Shown here piece after piece: positions 44,901-56,727 of a stretch of 64,000 nucleotides of DNA. The notes beneath the pieces are model-generated. The model did not search any database and was not told the origin of the DNA. It saw only the letters and a program-made list of their open reading frames with translations. The position numbers and the translations under genes are program-made. The stretch lies in the NCBI GenBank assembly GCA_020809705.1, contig CP085832.1, forward strand, positions 3,658,001-3,722,000, read 5' to 3'. The number at the start of each line of letters is the position of its first letter. Position 1 is the first letter of the stretch. This DNA is from Calonectria ilicicola (Eukaryota > Ascomycota > Sordariomycetes > Hypocreales > Nectriaceae).

Positions 44901-46152
44901 GGACGCCGAGCCGAGAGGCTCGGGGGCAGGGGAACCTGCGGAAAGCGACAAGTCGACCTCGATTCCATCCAGACAACTACCGCCCCGGATTGAGCTTACG
45001 ACCTCGAATGATTCCATAGCTCACACCACAACACATACAGACACCTCAAACGACATGATTGATAACCCAAATCGACAATCACAGACAAACTCGCAATTAG
45101 CCGTCGCTAAAGGAAGCACGGCGTTGCAAAACTTAAAGAATGAACCTGATAAAGCTAACATCGGGTCCCCCGACAGAGATGAAATGGATGCTGAGATGGG
45201 TGATTCTTGTCCGATGGCTTTGGCAGAGTCTGTATTAGATTCAGTCATTCCTGACAGCTTGCCTTCGTACGACTTTCATTCACAGCCCGAGGTAGACGAG
45301 TCTATGCCCTCATTGCTTAATGCTGGCCAACAGGGTCAAGGCGGGCCTCCGTCAGTCACTAGTATTCACAGCGGACGGCAACCACCTTCGAATTTTGGAT
45401 TGTCTTCTCATGAGGAACCGGTTCAAGACTCAGAAATGGCAGACGCTACACCCCGTGCACACGTAACACCGCCGCCTCAAAACAAGGCTACAGACTCCGA
45501 CTCAAGCGGCAGTCCATTTCCTACACTAGAAGAAATTTTTCATACGGCAGCGACGTCTAGGCATACACAAAGTCCATTCAAATCAAGTCAGCTCTCAGCA
45601 ATCAGGTCTCTCAAAGCTAGCGTCAGAAAAGACTTGGAGTATGAAGAGGCGATGCGCAAGTTGGACGAGGGTGAGGAGTCGGAGGATACGTCGGACAAGA
45701 ACAAATCGATTCGAAACCTCTTTCCGAATGCAACACAGCCCGAGACTGGCAAAGATACACCCAAGTCCCGTATACCCAAAGTAGAGACACCAAAAAGGAG
45801 CACACGATCTCGGCGAACAAAAGCCTCATCACCATTTGTGATCCCAGAAGGGAGCCAGGTCATTTCTCTTAGTTCGAGTCCAGGATCGTCACAATTTGCG
45901 GAGGATTATGCACAGGATAGCGAAGATGAGACGTACAAGGAAAGCCAAGCTGGGGGATCAAGTTCATCACAGAAAACCAGTCAGACAAGTCGACGAGAAA
46001 CGAGAAGTCGACGGAAGACTGTGCCAGCAACGAGTTCGGTGGTGACACGGACTCGAGCAACGCGCAGTCGAACATCTCTCCCTCCAGCGATCAATGTCAG
46101 AGCAAGTGCGGTTAGTCAGATAAAGGGGCGTAGGAAGTCAAGCGGAAAATAA
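41903..46152 (+). CDS. Large acidic nuclear protein, coilin-like architecture, two exons
   Basis: Exon 1 is 41903-42165 and exon 2 is 42222-46152, encoding 1397 aa; the intron is 56 nt with GTATGT and AATAG ends, phase 2. Residues 1-140 form a compact N-terminal domain (IRLRLVIRRHAVPEVRLVWP, later SDGKHLIDGLAFGRPWLRVP) that looks ubiquitin-like in layout. Residues about 380-470 are almost pure Ser/Asp/Glu. Around residues 695-715 (KYRGVECCHEGMVLSEPPFP) and 819-880 (LAFGDIKPGMVITWNQLL, TRWQPLNVNLTGLVLSI) a second folded segment resembles a Tudor-type barrel. The remainder is disordered and Ser/Arg-rich, with many Lys-rich candidate nuclear signals. A ubiquitin-like start, long disordered acidic middle and late Tudor-like fold is the plan of coilin, the Cajal-body scaffold. 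This is an inference from layout; the protein may instead be an uncharacterised fungal family. Confidence 0.78.
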
Positions 46153-47190
46153 TGAGGACGGCTGAGTTGATTGTATTAAGCCTGTGTGTTGTGTATTACA
46201 TTGGAGCCAGGGATACCAAACCATGTATTAAATATTGTGTGCGGCGGGGAGATGATTGGATGCGAGCAGTGTAGTGTGAAGTGTGTAATGGGGCTGCCTT
46301 GCGGATACCAGATACAGACAGATCCTGGTTTTGGGACTTGGGCTGAAGCCGAAGGAGGGCGAAGGGCCCACGATCTGCACATGTGCATCGGAATTCGGGA
46401 AAAGAGGACAAATGGAGGCCTTGTTCGGTTAAAATAAGAGTAAAAAATTAGAGAGAGTAAAAAGATGCTTAAGGCGCTCGTTTCACGTTGCGTGTGACTG
46501 TATCTCGCACGCTTCACCCACAGCTCGCGCCAGCCAACCAATGCCGCCTTCGCCCATAGCACCAGCACAGCACCAGCACGACCCCACCCAAGCTATTGGG
46601 TCACGCTCCCCAGGCCGCTTTCTGCAGGTTTTGGTGCACGACGGACGCCGTAACTTGCCCCCTATGAATACGGAAATCCCGCCCCAAGGTGTTGTTTAGC
46701 CTGGTCGGAGCTAGTGGGTGCTAAAGGGCACTGAAAGATGTTGGTGAGTGCTAATGGATGTTGGCCAGTGTATGTGTGTGTGGGCGCCCCATGCAAGTGT
46801 GCGTCACGGGTGAGATCAGAACAGGACGCCGCATGATACAAAGAGTCGCGTGCAGGACTTGTCAAGATGGTGAGCTGTGTTCTTTTTACCCGTCAGTCTT
46901 TTTTTTCTTTTATTCTTTAGGTGTGTTTCGTTGAGCGAACATTCTTTTTTCCCTCTTTTTTCTTCTTGCACTCTTTGTTGCTTCCATCTTTTTGAACAAC
47001 CTCCTGTTCAGTATCTATTACACTATATAACCACCACCATTGGTTTCTTCATTGAAAACCAAGTGTAATATACAACACAACACATATACCGACTTCTAGA
47101 GCATTCAAAATCTTTGTGCAACAGCCAAAGAATTCGAGACCGAATTACTGCTCGTGTATTACCATATTCTACTACATCACCTTCGAAAAA
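46153..47190. other. Intergenic region upstream of the GPI-type secreted protein
   Basis: Contains the 3' flank of the coilin-like gene and the promoter of the next gene, whose leader is T/C-rich (46890-47000). Overlapping frames in 46170-46870 resemble no protein. Confidence 0.5.
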
Positions 47191-47631
47191 ATGAAGTTTC
47201 TACCCTACACCGTCATCGCCCTCAGTCTTGGCGTCATCACTTCTGCGGCACCCGCACCCGCAGCTACACCCACATCCGCCACATCCACGCCCACATCTAC
47301 CCATGTGTGCCTGGACATGACACCCTCGAGAGAGCAGCCCGCAGTGGCAGCGGCTACGGCACATCTCGAAGCTCGGCAATCTCAGGGATCAAACCAGGGC
47401 TCAATCCCACCATATGTACCCATTGTGACGGCGGCTCCCACACAAGAGGCGGCCCTGGCCAGTCTGGGATGGTACCAGACTACATACTACGAGTGTCACA
47501 CACGCGACGGCACCGAACACTGCGGCTGGCACATCCCCGTGCAGAAGATCAAGTCTTCAGGGGAGAGGAATAGAGCCGGATGGGGCGCCCTTTTGGCAGC
47601 CGCTGGAGTTGTGGGGTGGGTTGTCGTGTAG
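47191..47631 (+). CDS. Small secreted, probably GPI-anchored protein
   Basis: Intronless, 146 aa. A signal peptide (MKFLPYTVIALSLGVITSAAP) precedes a Pro/Ala/Thr-rich segment likely to be O-glycosylated. The middle holds a short Cys motif, YYECHTRDGTEHCGWH. The C-terminus ends in a hydrophobic tail (GALLAAAGVVGWVVV) after a small, polar stretch (KSSGERNRAG), the pattern of a GPI attachment signal. Cell-wall or plasma-membrane surface location is inferred. I do not recognise the family. The start is chosen for the signal peptide; upstream in-frame codons have no such character. Confidence 0.7.
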   Translation: MKFLPYTVIALSLGVITSAAPAPAATPTSATSTPTSTHVCLDMTPSREQPAVAAATAHLEARQSQGSNQGSIPPYVPIVTAAPTQEAALASLGWYQTTYYECHTRDGTEHCGWHIPVQKIKSSGERNRAGWGALLAAAGVVGWVVV

Positions 47632-48155
47632 GGCTGCTGCAAGGAGTTGACATGAATTATGCATACTGGGCTGGCGTTGGGGTGGGAAGCATTTGCCATA
47701 GACTTTTTTTTTTCTTTGTTAGATACCCGCTGCTGGCCAGCATTAATGATGAACACGATCAATATATGAATCAATATCAATCCATACTCACACACACGTA
47801 TACATACATATTTGTCTCATTCTCTCTCTTTTGAATTGGATGTTACTCAATCACAAAGCAGAGACCAAGACAAAAGGCAGCGGAGCAGAGGGAGAAAATA
47901 AAGTTTAAGAGGTGCAAATGTGCTGTAATATTTTTTTGGTCCGAAACCCGAAACACCATTGATTTCATGCTAGTGTATTGAGGAAAGATCATGAAAGCCA
48001 AGCCCTCACTCCTCCTCGCCGAGTCCAGAAATCCGTCGACAGGTCCCTCATGTCGATGGATTGGACACACCCGCATAGCCGTGGCGGCACCTGCACAAGG
48101 CAAAAAAACACCACAGCTCCCCCACCAGTCCGAGGATATACATGAGCGTAACCGT
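47632..48155. other. Convergent intergenic region
   Basis: 3' flanks of the GPI-type protein gene and the ribosomal protein eS24 gene. AT-rich with short CA repeats (about 47789-47800). Nothing else recognised. Confidence 0.55.
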
Positions 48156-48947
48156 TTATTTCTCCTTCTTGGCCTTGGCACCCTTGACCTTTGCGGTTCC
48201 CCGCAGTGTCTTTTGACGGTTCTTGCGCTGCTTGCCTGTAGTGAGGAAGAAAACACGTTAGCCTGCTGCGCCCCTGATACTAATACTGCTGTTGATGTCA
48301 AATCATCATCGGAATACGCACGCTGCTGTCTGCTGGCACGCTCGACCTTGGTGGCGAGACCGACACGGACCAATCGGTACTGAGGCTCGAACTTCTTCAT
48401 GGCCTCGGGGGAGTCGTAGACGAGGGCAAAGCCAGTGGTCTTGCCACCACCGAACTGGGTTCGCAGACCGAAGACGGAGATCTGATCCTTCTGGGCCTTG
48501 TAGAGACCTCCAAGCTTCTCGCGGAGCTCATCCTTGGAGATGTTGGCGCGGTTGGGGTGGAGGATGTCACTGTACGCAAACACAAGTTCAATCAGCCCAA
48601 GTTCTTGACACGAAAAAAAGTTTGATGCCTCAAGTTTTCCCCCTTCGCGTCGTCGTCATTCCGGCATCTCGTTTTTCTCACTCAATTCCTCGGGGCAAGC
48701 AACAAGACGGTTCGGATCCCTTCGTCGTCATAGGCATGGCGCGCAGTGTGTCGTCGTCGTCCGTCGCTTGCCGAGGAGGGGAAGTGAGAGTGGGAGAGCA
48801 AAAAAACACCAAGAGCTGGAATGGCCGGGCGAGGGGTTCATTCGAGAAAAAGGGCTGCACTCACACGACCATCTGCTTGCGTCCCAGCAGAGGGTTGCGG
48901 ATGAACTTGCGAGTTCGGAGGGTGACGGGGGAGTCGTTGTCCGCCAT
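48156..48947 (-). CDS. RPS24: 40S ribosomal protein eS24, three exons
   Basis: Exons are 48947-48865, 48569-48322 and 48235-48156, encoding 136 aa. Intron 1 is 295 nt (GTGAGT/GTACAG) and intron 2 is 86 nt (GTGCGT/CTACAG). The protein begins [22 protein letters not shown] and continues with [21 protein letters not shown] and [22 protein letters not shown]. It ends in the basic tail [26 protein letters not shown], all hallmarks of eS24 in the small ribosomal subunit. The long first intron is typical of fungal ribosomal protein genes; no clear snoRNA C and D boxes were seen in it. Identity is certain; exon boundaries are well supported by phase. Confidence 0.96.
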
Positions 48948-49729
48948 GGTTACGGTGGCTGTGATGGTCTCTGGGTGTGTTGACAGGGAGAGACGGCGGT
49001 TTGGGTGGGTGAGGTCGTGGATGAAGTTGTCGCGAGCGGCGAAACTAAGCAAAGGAGCGAAAATTCCGATTCCCGTGTCGCTTAATTGGGTCCAACCCTA
49101 AGAAAGAGGTTGTGGGCGCTGCGTGCCCCAATTATGAGGCTCCAATAGGCCACAATTCGATTTTTTTCGATCGGGGTCACGTGCAAGCGAACCCTGACCC
49201 ATTTTTCCGGTAAAGATTCGGTTGAAACGGTTTGGCAAGACTGGGAAAATTGTTAGTGGATTTTGGACGCTTGGAGCAGGTGAAAGAATACATGGCACAC
49301 ACTGTCACAGAATTAACTCGAGAGGATGAATGAGATGTACGAGAAAGAGAAGATAAATGGGCAAATTTGAAACTAGATAATGCAGAATGACACCAGTTTT
49401 ATTTATTCACGATTTTTTCTGTTTTATTGTGATTTTCCCTAACGCCCGCGTTGGCAGTTAAAATTTACTTACGTCCTGCATCGTGTATTATGTCACCTAC
49501 CACCCAACCCAACGCCCTCACTGGTTCGGCGCTGCACGACATAGAGAGACCCCAGTCATTGTGGAGAGAGTTGGGTCTAAACTCATCCACCCAATGACAG
49601 TTCTTGGGCAACTGTGAAGCCATCGTCATGCTATAGATGATCGACTTGAGCAGCAGCATAGGAGCCTTGAAATATCCATTCTGAGCCTTGGTGGACACCA
49701 ACTGGGCTGAGCACGCACTCACTAACAAG
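48948..49729. other. Divergent intergenic region between eS24 and the methyltransferase gene
   Basis: Holds the eS24 promoter on the left and the methyltransferase promoter on the right. AT-rich around 49320-49460. No coding frame was recognised; a minus-strand frame at 49465-49827 overlaps the methyltransferase start and is judged spurious. Confidence 0.5.
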
Positions 49730-50847
49730 ATGGCCTCACATTCCGAGCCAACCCAAGTCAAACGCTTCTGCAACCAGTATTTGCAGCTGGAGCCAGACTT
49801 GGATTTTCCCGAGTCGTCTCTCCTCAAGACGCAGCAAGTTCAAGACGCCCTCTACAAGAAACTGTTTGAGGATGGCGCCGTCCAGTACGGACCCCCCCAG
49901 CGTTACCAGTTACGTGTACTCAAGGAGCTCATGAAACGGGTCGAAGCTAGTATCGATGACTGGGATGAGTATGTGAGTTTATTTCGTGCCCGCTAGGGTG
50001 GCAGGAGTATCATCCTGTGTCACAATTGTTGTCGTCCTTCTAACCTGGTTAGGGCGTTTCTGATGAATTAATGTCCACGCTGTCTGTCCTCCTCGCAACA
50101 CCGCTGCCACCCGAGGCCACATCTGTCCAGCAGAAATGCTACGTGACGTACCGCCTGTCAGCACTGACTTCTGAGCAAACTCTATCCCAACCGCAAGATG
50201 TCGGAGTGCCTGAGATAACTCTTCTCGAGAACCGCTCCCTAATCTCGGCAGCAGGCACAACGGGCCTCCGGACCTGGGAAGCCGCACTCCATCTCGGGGT
50301 GTACCTATGTCAAAACACTTTCATTGTCAAGGATAAGCGCATCTTAGAGTTGGGTGCTGGCACGGGATATCTCTCTATTCTTTGTGCCAAGCTGGGATCT
50401 ACTCACGTCATTGCCTCGGATGGTTCCGACGATGTCATCAACAACCTCCCCGAAAACCTATTTCTCAACGACCTCCAAGACTCCACCATGGTGACGCCCA
50501 TGGAAGTTAAATGGGGACATGCTCTCGTTGGTACAGAGGAGGACAAGTGGAATGGAGGTCGCCCTGTGGATGTCGTGATAGGCGCCGATATCACATATGA
50601 CCACAGTGTGATACCCGCCTTGGTCGGAACTCTCCTGGACGTCTTTGAGATGCACCCATCGGTCCAGGTCTACATTTCTGCAACACAGCGCAACGAGAAG
50701 ACATTTCAGGTTTTTCTAGACAGGTGCAAGGGCAATGGATTGATCGTGGAGGATCTTGGTTTCGAAGTTCCACAGCGTGAGACACAAGAGGGGCCGTTCT
50801 ACAACGACAAAGTGCCCATCCGCATTTGCAAGGTATCGAGGTCTTAA
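49730..50847 (+). CDS. Class I protein methyltransferase, FAM86/EFM3-like, two exons
   Basis: Exon 1 is 49730-49972 and exon 2 is 50053-50847, encoding 345 aa; the intron is 80 nt with GTGAGT and GGTTAG ends, phase 0. The N-terminal 140 residues are helical and FAM86-like. The Rossmann methyltransferase part starts with GTTGLRTWEAALHLGVYL. The SAM-binding motif ILELGAGTGYLSI is at about residues 177-189 and GADITYD at about 257-263, the latter in the D/N-x-x-Y/F class of protein lysine methyltransferases. Yeast EFM3 and human FAM86A methylate eEF2, so an elongation factor 2 lysine is the likely target. Length and layout fit. The methyltransferase call is firm; the EFM3 assignment is probable. 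Confidence 0.87.
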
Positions 50848-52194
50848 CCTCTTGGCCAACCAACGATACTTTCGGATAAGCATCTCCTTCCGTAACGGAG
50901 GGGCTTGACTTGCTTCAAAATGGTCCATGTTCTAAAAGCGGTTGCACGCGGCCCGACCAAAAGGTTTTTACGTCTCCCACATTCCAGTTCCAGCTGGGGT
51001 TATACAGCCGCATCAGACCTAGACTATTACGAAATTCATGCCTACAAGGTCCGGGTATGGTATAGAATCGGAGAATTCGGCACCAGAGACCCGTCCCGAC
51101 AGCCACCCGGGAAGCTTAACTCCAGGGTAACCTGAACGTCATGCCACTGCTCTCCAATCCGTCACCGCATGTGATGTCAGCTCCTGGTGATGAGAATGAT
51201 AACTCATATCCCGTGTTAAATCCCGGCCGGTTCGAACAGGTGACATGGGCTTGCGTGTCGATTCAATATAGCGGGGTTGTCTCGGCGTCACACCACTGGG
51301 GGCGGATTTCGACTACGAGGTTCGCTTCTGCCGAAGCATGGGTTGGCGATTGGCTCATATCACAATGGCCCACGTCGGTTGCAAACGGTCAAGGCTACGG
51401 TGTAGTAATTCTATGTGAAATGGCACCCTGCCATGTTTTATGCCTCCAAGACGGCAATTGTTTCACCCAGCTTGGACATCCGCGTGGCCATACCACGCGA
51501 ACCGGAGACGAGCTCCGCTGAACAACCAGAAACAAGAGGTTCCGTCTGGATTGGGGGCGGCTCAACCTGCGGCCGATAAGGCACAGAGCACCAATTTCGA
51601 TCAATCCCGATGATTGGCCTGCGCAATCAAGAGCTGGATCCCCCAACAGACAATGTGGTGGGGCGGGATCAAGAGCACATGGACATGAAGTCATGGAACC
51701 AAAAACTGGGCTGTGGGATGCAGCGGCCAATGGCATCGGGAGATTGTAGATATGAGGTCCTGAATTGAAGATCCATGAGGCGGGCGATGTGACACTGGGA
51801 TAAACTGATGGAGTGACGGGAAGCCAGGTAGGATTGCTGCCAGGGACTGCGCGCTGGTGTTTGGATCGACAGCGGCGAAACCGGAGATGATATCCGCCAC
51901 GGGAAAACAAGAGCGTGTTTGATATCAATGACGACCACTATTTGGGAGGACGTGGATATAGGCAAGGGCTGGGTTGCCTCGGCGGGCATAAGCGTTACAG
52001 ATAGAGACCCTGGACGTTCTGAAATTCTGTTGTTTCCCTTCTAGAAGGGGAATAATTGGTAACAACACACACAACACTCTACGTCCTGCCAACCAACCTA
52101 CACGTGCGAAAAAACAACAACAAGGGAGCCCACCCCCAGTCCGTCCCCCATTGTCCAAGCTCGGGTCTCAAGTTGACACTTACTTGGTACACAC

Positions 52195-52206
52195 GTACAC
52201 GTGTAC
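52195..52206. promoter_or_regulatory. 12-bp perfect palindrome with central E-box
   Basis: GTACACGTGTAC is perfectly self-complementary and centred on CACGTG, the binding core of bHLH factors. It stands far from any called gene, so relevance is uncertain. Confidence 0.3.
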
Positions 52207-55200
52207 TTGGGAAATGCTAAATTATTATTATTACCTGGGGCATCTGGGATACTCCGTCGAGAGCGCGGATCCAAGTTAATTTTCCCGGCCGACTGGACAG
52301 GCCCTTTTTACACTCTCGCTTTTCCACCAAAATTTCATGGGGAAGGGATCTTCTGGACGGAGCATCCCTGGCGCCGCCGTGGGCCGGGATGTTACATGTT
52401 GATTAGGGGGGTGGTTAAAGGACCCAACCGAAGGGGAGGAAGAGGGGAGACTGGAGCTTTGTGCTGGGACTGGGACGTGTTGGTCGGCGGCAAATAGATT
52501 TCGTCTCTACTTGTTGGTGTTTCGAAAAGCATCCTTGGTGCGCGGCAAAGATGGAGGTGTCATCTTGTTTTTTTGATGATAGCGTCTGGGCGCGATATGC
52601 AACTCAAGCTTTTTTTTTATTTTTTATTTTGACCCTTTGCTTGCCAAGCCCGGGCGGGGGGCCCGACGATTTGGCGCATGGGAAGAGGAAATGTCGTGAT
52701 GCACGAACGGCAGGTCCGGAATCCTAACTAGAGAGCTTTGAGCGCTTTTGAACGAAAATTCTGCCTTGTAAAGAGCGACAACAGCCAAAAAAGGCTCGCA
52801 GGGGGGGCATTTACAGCGCAATCCCCGAGACCCGCTTATTACTCTGGGCGATGTGCGAGTTTAATCTGTACAATTTTGCCTTTTTTTAAATTTTGGGAAA
52901 ATCTTTGTTATTTCCTGACAGAGAGGCACAGCCCGTGTGTCCCACTCATCGTCGGGACGGGATGGATGCCAGATTACGGAACTGGGGAAACTTCTTGCAG
53001 GGGGGACGACGGCGGACTGAGGAAAAAAAAATGGATGAGACAGCTCGTTTCTTCATCCGCCCCCGGTAGAGTCGGACCGGGATCAGAACAAGCGGAAGGG
53101 TTATGGTATTACAATACCGTAATCCATACATCATCATCATCTCCATGGCATCCATTGTCGTAGTCGTCGTCGTCGTCTTCCCGGGAAGATGTGTGCGTGC
53201 TTCAGCCACCATGCACTTGGGATGACGGTTAGAGTCGTGCCAAAAAGCAATTATGGAGGCTCACCAAGCGCTAGAGTCGTCATCCAGCAGCCACTGTCGT
53301 GATTGTAGACGGACCATCACCCCACGCACGCCTTGGTCATGGTCCCGTGGCTTGTTATCAGCAGTTTTGTTTTGTTTTTGTCTTGCTGCTTGCTGCACGC
53401 TACGCTGAGTACATAGATACTTGCACACACTACTACTACAACGATGCGCACTGCAACGTCGAAAGGGCATCCCATCATGCATAATGCCCTCGCTACCCGT
53501 TCCCTGCAGCTTAGCTCGAGGCTTGTTGTCGAGAGGGGACAAGTTGAGTTGCGAGCCAAGCTTTTTTTACGCCATGTCGATCCCACACCACCCTTTCTTT
53601 GCCTTATCCCTCTGGCGCTGGTGTGTCGGTGCTGAATTCCGGGCGACCTTGTGCGGATCTGGTGGCGCCGGGGCTTTTGTGCCCGGGCAGGGTTCCTGTC
53701 TGCTTTCCCGGTGAGGGGATTGGCCGCAAACCTCCCACGGCGCGCGCTGGCGGCACCTTTGACGTGCTGCTACACTGCTATCGGACTGGCCTCGCCGGCT
53801 TGATACTGACAAGAGGCCTAGAAGGCCTCATGGCTCATGGGACTTCCTCACCGGCTGCACGTCTCTCGACATTCTTGCTCGCACGTGGCTGTCAGGCTGC
53901 CAACAGTGCTCTGCCCGGCTGTGGGTTTGCGGCCCTGCTGCAGGGAGGGTGTTGAAGTTGGTGTTGGGTTGGGCTGGGCTGCTGCTTGTGTGCCCCATCA
54001 AGCTTCCCCCCCCCCATTCCATTCGTCCCCATACAATCGTGCATCGTCTCCATTCCATCGCCGGTTTGCTGCTCTCTTGCTTGCATTGTTGCGACCTGCT
54101 CCAATCGCCACCGCACGCCCTCGCCGCACGAGATAGCCCCCGCCACGGGGTTGGTCGCACCAATGCCGGCGTCCTGGGGGGGAAGGACGGCCTGTTGTCG
54201 ATCCAATGCTCACCTGTTCGTTCAACGACCGGCCCAAAACCATTCAGGGCGCATCTGTTTATCCCTATCGCCCACCGCCGATATGATTGACGGCCGTCTC
54301 CGCTGCGGCCGGCCACACACACTCACTCACACGCTCACACACCTAGACCCAGCTAGAGAGCCCCCTCCCTCCATCACGAACTTGACCGCCACAGCTGCGG
54401 CGCAAGTCTACCCCAGGGACACGACATGCACTTGACCCGATCCGAGTTCCAGGGAACGGTGGCCGCGTACAGTCAGTACATAAAAAAAAAAAAAAAGAGG
54501 CCACTGGGAAACGACGGGAGTTACGGGGCCAATCCCAAGATTAGAAGCTGGAGAATTCGATAGCGCTAAGTTGCTTCGCCAGGGTTGGGCTCGTATCGCC
54601 GACCGTTTCCAGGGTAAAGGCGAATATAACACGACGGCCAACCAGAATTGGCCGTTGTGAAAACAGGTGTCGTTATCATCAACCTGCCTGACTGTCTCAT
54701 ATTATTCTCATTTCATTGAGGCCGTGGGGAGAAGCATCCTCATCCAACCCACCGATTGCGTGCGGTGGGCACGGCATTATTCATTATTGCGATTCCCCCT
54801 CTGGCGCACTGGCCACTGAACATCCGCACCCAGTAGCATGCCCGAGAGGGCAAGTCAACGAGGGGTGGGCAGCACCGGTAGGGTACTTGTGGCCACTGCG
54901 GCCGCGCGCTGTGAGCAGCAGGTATCGCGCTAAGCAAGAGGGAAAAAAGTGGTGGTATCGCGCACAGGATCCACTAAAAAGCTTGTGCCACAGCATCGGA
55001 GTGTTCCATCGCTTCGTCTCCCTGGGGGTTGAATCTGCTACACGCCGCAACCTGGACACGCCCCCCAGGGCCCAGAAGCTTCCCCCCCTCGCTCGTCCAT
55101 TCTTTGCCTTGAAAAGGGCAATGGCAAAAGGCATGGTGGAAGCGTAGAGAAGGCAGGACAACGATCCAGCCAGAACGGCGACGAAAGGGATAGAATGGCT

Positions 55201-55490
55201 CTCCGGAATTGACTTTTGCGGCCTCCAGCGGGATCCCCAATTAGCAGCATTACGAAACATGGCAAAGGCGGTGCCAGTGTTAGGTGCCACTACTACTGTA
55301 TGTACGCACGCTGCCTGCTAGGTGCCAAGTGCTGCTAACCGGACACCTGCCAGCGTCCTCCACCCCCCCCAGCCGGCCGTGGAAATGCTAGGTTGTGGCC
55401 ATCCCTATCGTGTGTGCCCGTGCTGACTCGCTGGTTGGACCTTCATTTCCCTGACCCGGCCTGGCACCTGGCACCTTGCACGCCTGGGGC

Positions 55491-55520
55491 CCATGGGAGC
55501 CCATGGGAGTCCATGGGACT
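55491..55520. repeat. Three tandem 10-bp copies of CCATGGGAGY
   Basis: CCATGGGAGC, CCATGGGAGT and CCATGGGACT follow each other without gaps, each containing the palindrome CCATGG. They lie about 570 bp upstream of the gene at 56092. Confidence 0.6.
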
Positions 55521-56091
55521 GAGATACTGTAGTTCGGTAGCCTGTATCCATCCTCTTGCCTCTTGTCCTTGTCTCTTGTCTACTTGTCTACATTATGTAT
55601 ATTGCTGACCCCCCCTCCCTCCTGTGATTCCGCCGAGCTATAACCAACCAGCCAGGTCCTTCACACCACGCCTCTTTCAACCCACTCCAGCCTCGCCCAC
55701 CTTCTCTTCCCTTTCTCACATATTTCGACTTGGGCCTTATATCATAAAACCGCCTCCCACTTTATTTCGTTTTTCAATCCTCCCTTCCGAAACCCGGGTT
55801 GAGCTATTATATTACACTTACACTTCCGCCTCTTGCATTCCTCTACAGCCACCAACACGTTGCGCGTCCAAGCTTCCGCATTGGGCCCCGTCATAGGCAA
55901 ATTCACCTTTAAACCCGCTGGTACCGCGTGCTCCACACTCGCCATCGCAACTATTCTTCGACCGCACAGCAGTAACTTGACACAACTCCTGGACGGCTCT
56001 GTTGTGTTCGTTTTTACCCGCAAAACAAAACAATTGCAATCACCTCTTCTCTCAACCTCGCTTTCCACCCTCCATCTCCTAAGCTATTTCG

Positions 56092-56727
56092 ATGGTCTCG
56101 TCATTAGACGTTAGACCCCACTTCTTCGCCGGGCATAGCCGCTCTACATCGACATCGTCAACGACAAGCAACGATATTTCTCTTAGTACCTCTTTTACTT
56201 CTACTACTACAGCTTCTACGACGCCAATCTCCAAGATGGCTACCGCATCGCATACGTATAGTTTTGCCCTGCAAAAATATATGCTCCTCCAGGAGCAGCA
56301 CCAGGAGCTCTGCAACCACCTGGACCAGATCCGACCTCAACCAAACACCCGCTCCCTCCACACCACTCCCTCCTCTTCGCCTACTCGATCTTCAGCATCG
56401 TCCATCTCTGTCCCTTCGTCGCCCAAGCGCCACACTCGAAGCGGCGAGCGTCGACATCGTTCCCATGCCCGCTGCAGCGGTTGGGACGATGGCCACCGGG
56501 GCAACGAGCTTAGCACCATCCTCGATGAGGAGACGATCGGTGAGATCTCCGCCGAGGAGCAGCGCCTATCTGATGTCAACGAGAGCATCAAGCGCGCATT
56601 GACCGAGCTTCTCAACTGCAGCGCCGTCCGCAGCGACCGCTCATTACGCATGTGGGTGCAAGCCCGTCTCATGGAGACTGAGAAGGAGCTCCGATCCGGA
56701 CGCCGGCGCCGAAGCTCCAATGACTGA
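56092..56727 (+). CDS. Hypothetical protein, Ser/Arg-rich with a helical C-terminus
   Basis: Intronless, 211 aa. I do not recognise the family. The first 50 residues are Ser/Thr-rich. From about residue 49 comes MATASHTYSFALQKYMLLQEQHQELCNHLDQI, a likely coiled-coil helix, and Met49 could be an alternative start. A Ser/Pro/Arg-rich low-complexity middle follows, then an acidic-basic helical segment (EEQRLSDVNESIKRALTELLN, RMWVQARLMETEKELRSGRRRR). The helical ends and long C-rich leader argue for a real gene. Nuclear location is plausible from the basic C-terminus. There is no enzymatic motif. Confidence 0.68.
   Translation: MVSSLDVRPHFFAGHSRSTSTSSTTSNDISLSTSFTSTTTASTTPISKMATASHTYSFALQKYMLLQEQHQELCNHLDQIRPQPNTRSLHTTPSSSPTRSSASSISVPSSPKRHTRSGERRHRSHARCSGWDDGHRGNELSTILDEETIGEISAEEQRLSDVNESIKRALTELLNCSAVRSDRSLRMWVQARLMETEKELRSGRRRRSSND

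Larger units (their letters stand above)
50848..56091. other. Long gene-poor stretch
   Basis: About 5.2 kb without a convincing gene. Overlapping frames at 51395-51989 (minus) and 53828-54435 (both strands) occur in several phases and match nothing. Simple-sequence tracts are common: a GTC repeat near 53159-53177, CA/CT tracts near 54308-54340 and several C- or G-runs. A 12-bp palindrome at 52195-52206 and a three-copy 10-mer at 55491-55520 are listed separately. The right end (about 55600-56091) is the C-rich promoter and leader of the next gene. Confidence 0.4.

Noticed and set aside
48570..48864. Possible snoRNA in the 295-nt first intron of the eS24 gene
   Set aside because: No paired C (RTGATGA) and D (CTGA) boxes with terminal stems were visible.
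51395..51989. Three overlapping minus-strand frames with partly natural composition
   Set aside because: They lie in different phases over the same bases and two start only at GTG or other non-ATG codons. No splice chain links them.
53828..54435. Long frames on both strands of a CA/CT-rich tract
   Set aside because: Low-complexity DNA is open in several phases at once, and there is no known domain.
54784..55290. 168-codon minus-strand frame with a hydrophobic stretch
   Set aside because: Not recognisable, no conserved motif, and it is embedded in a gene-poor, low-complexity region.
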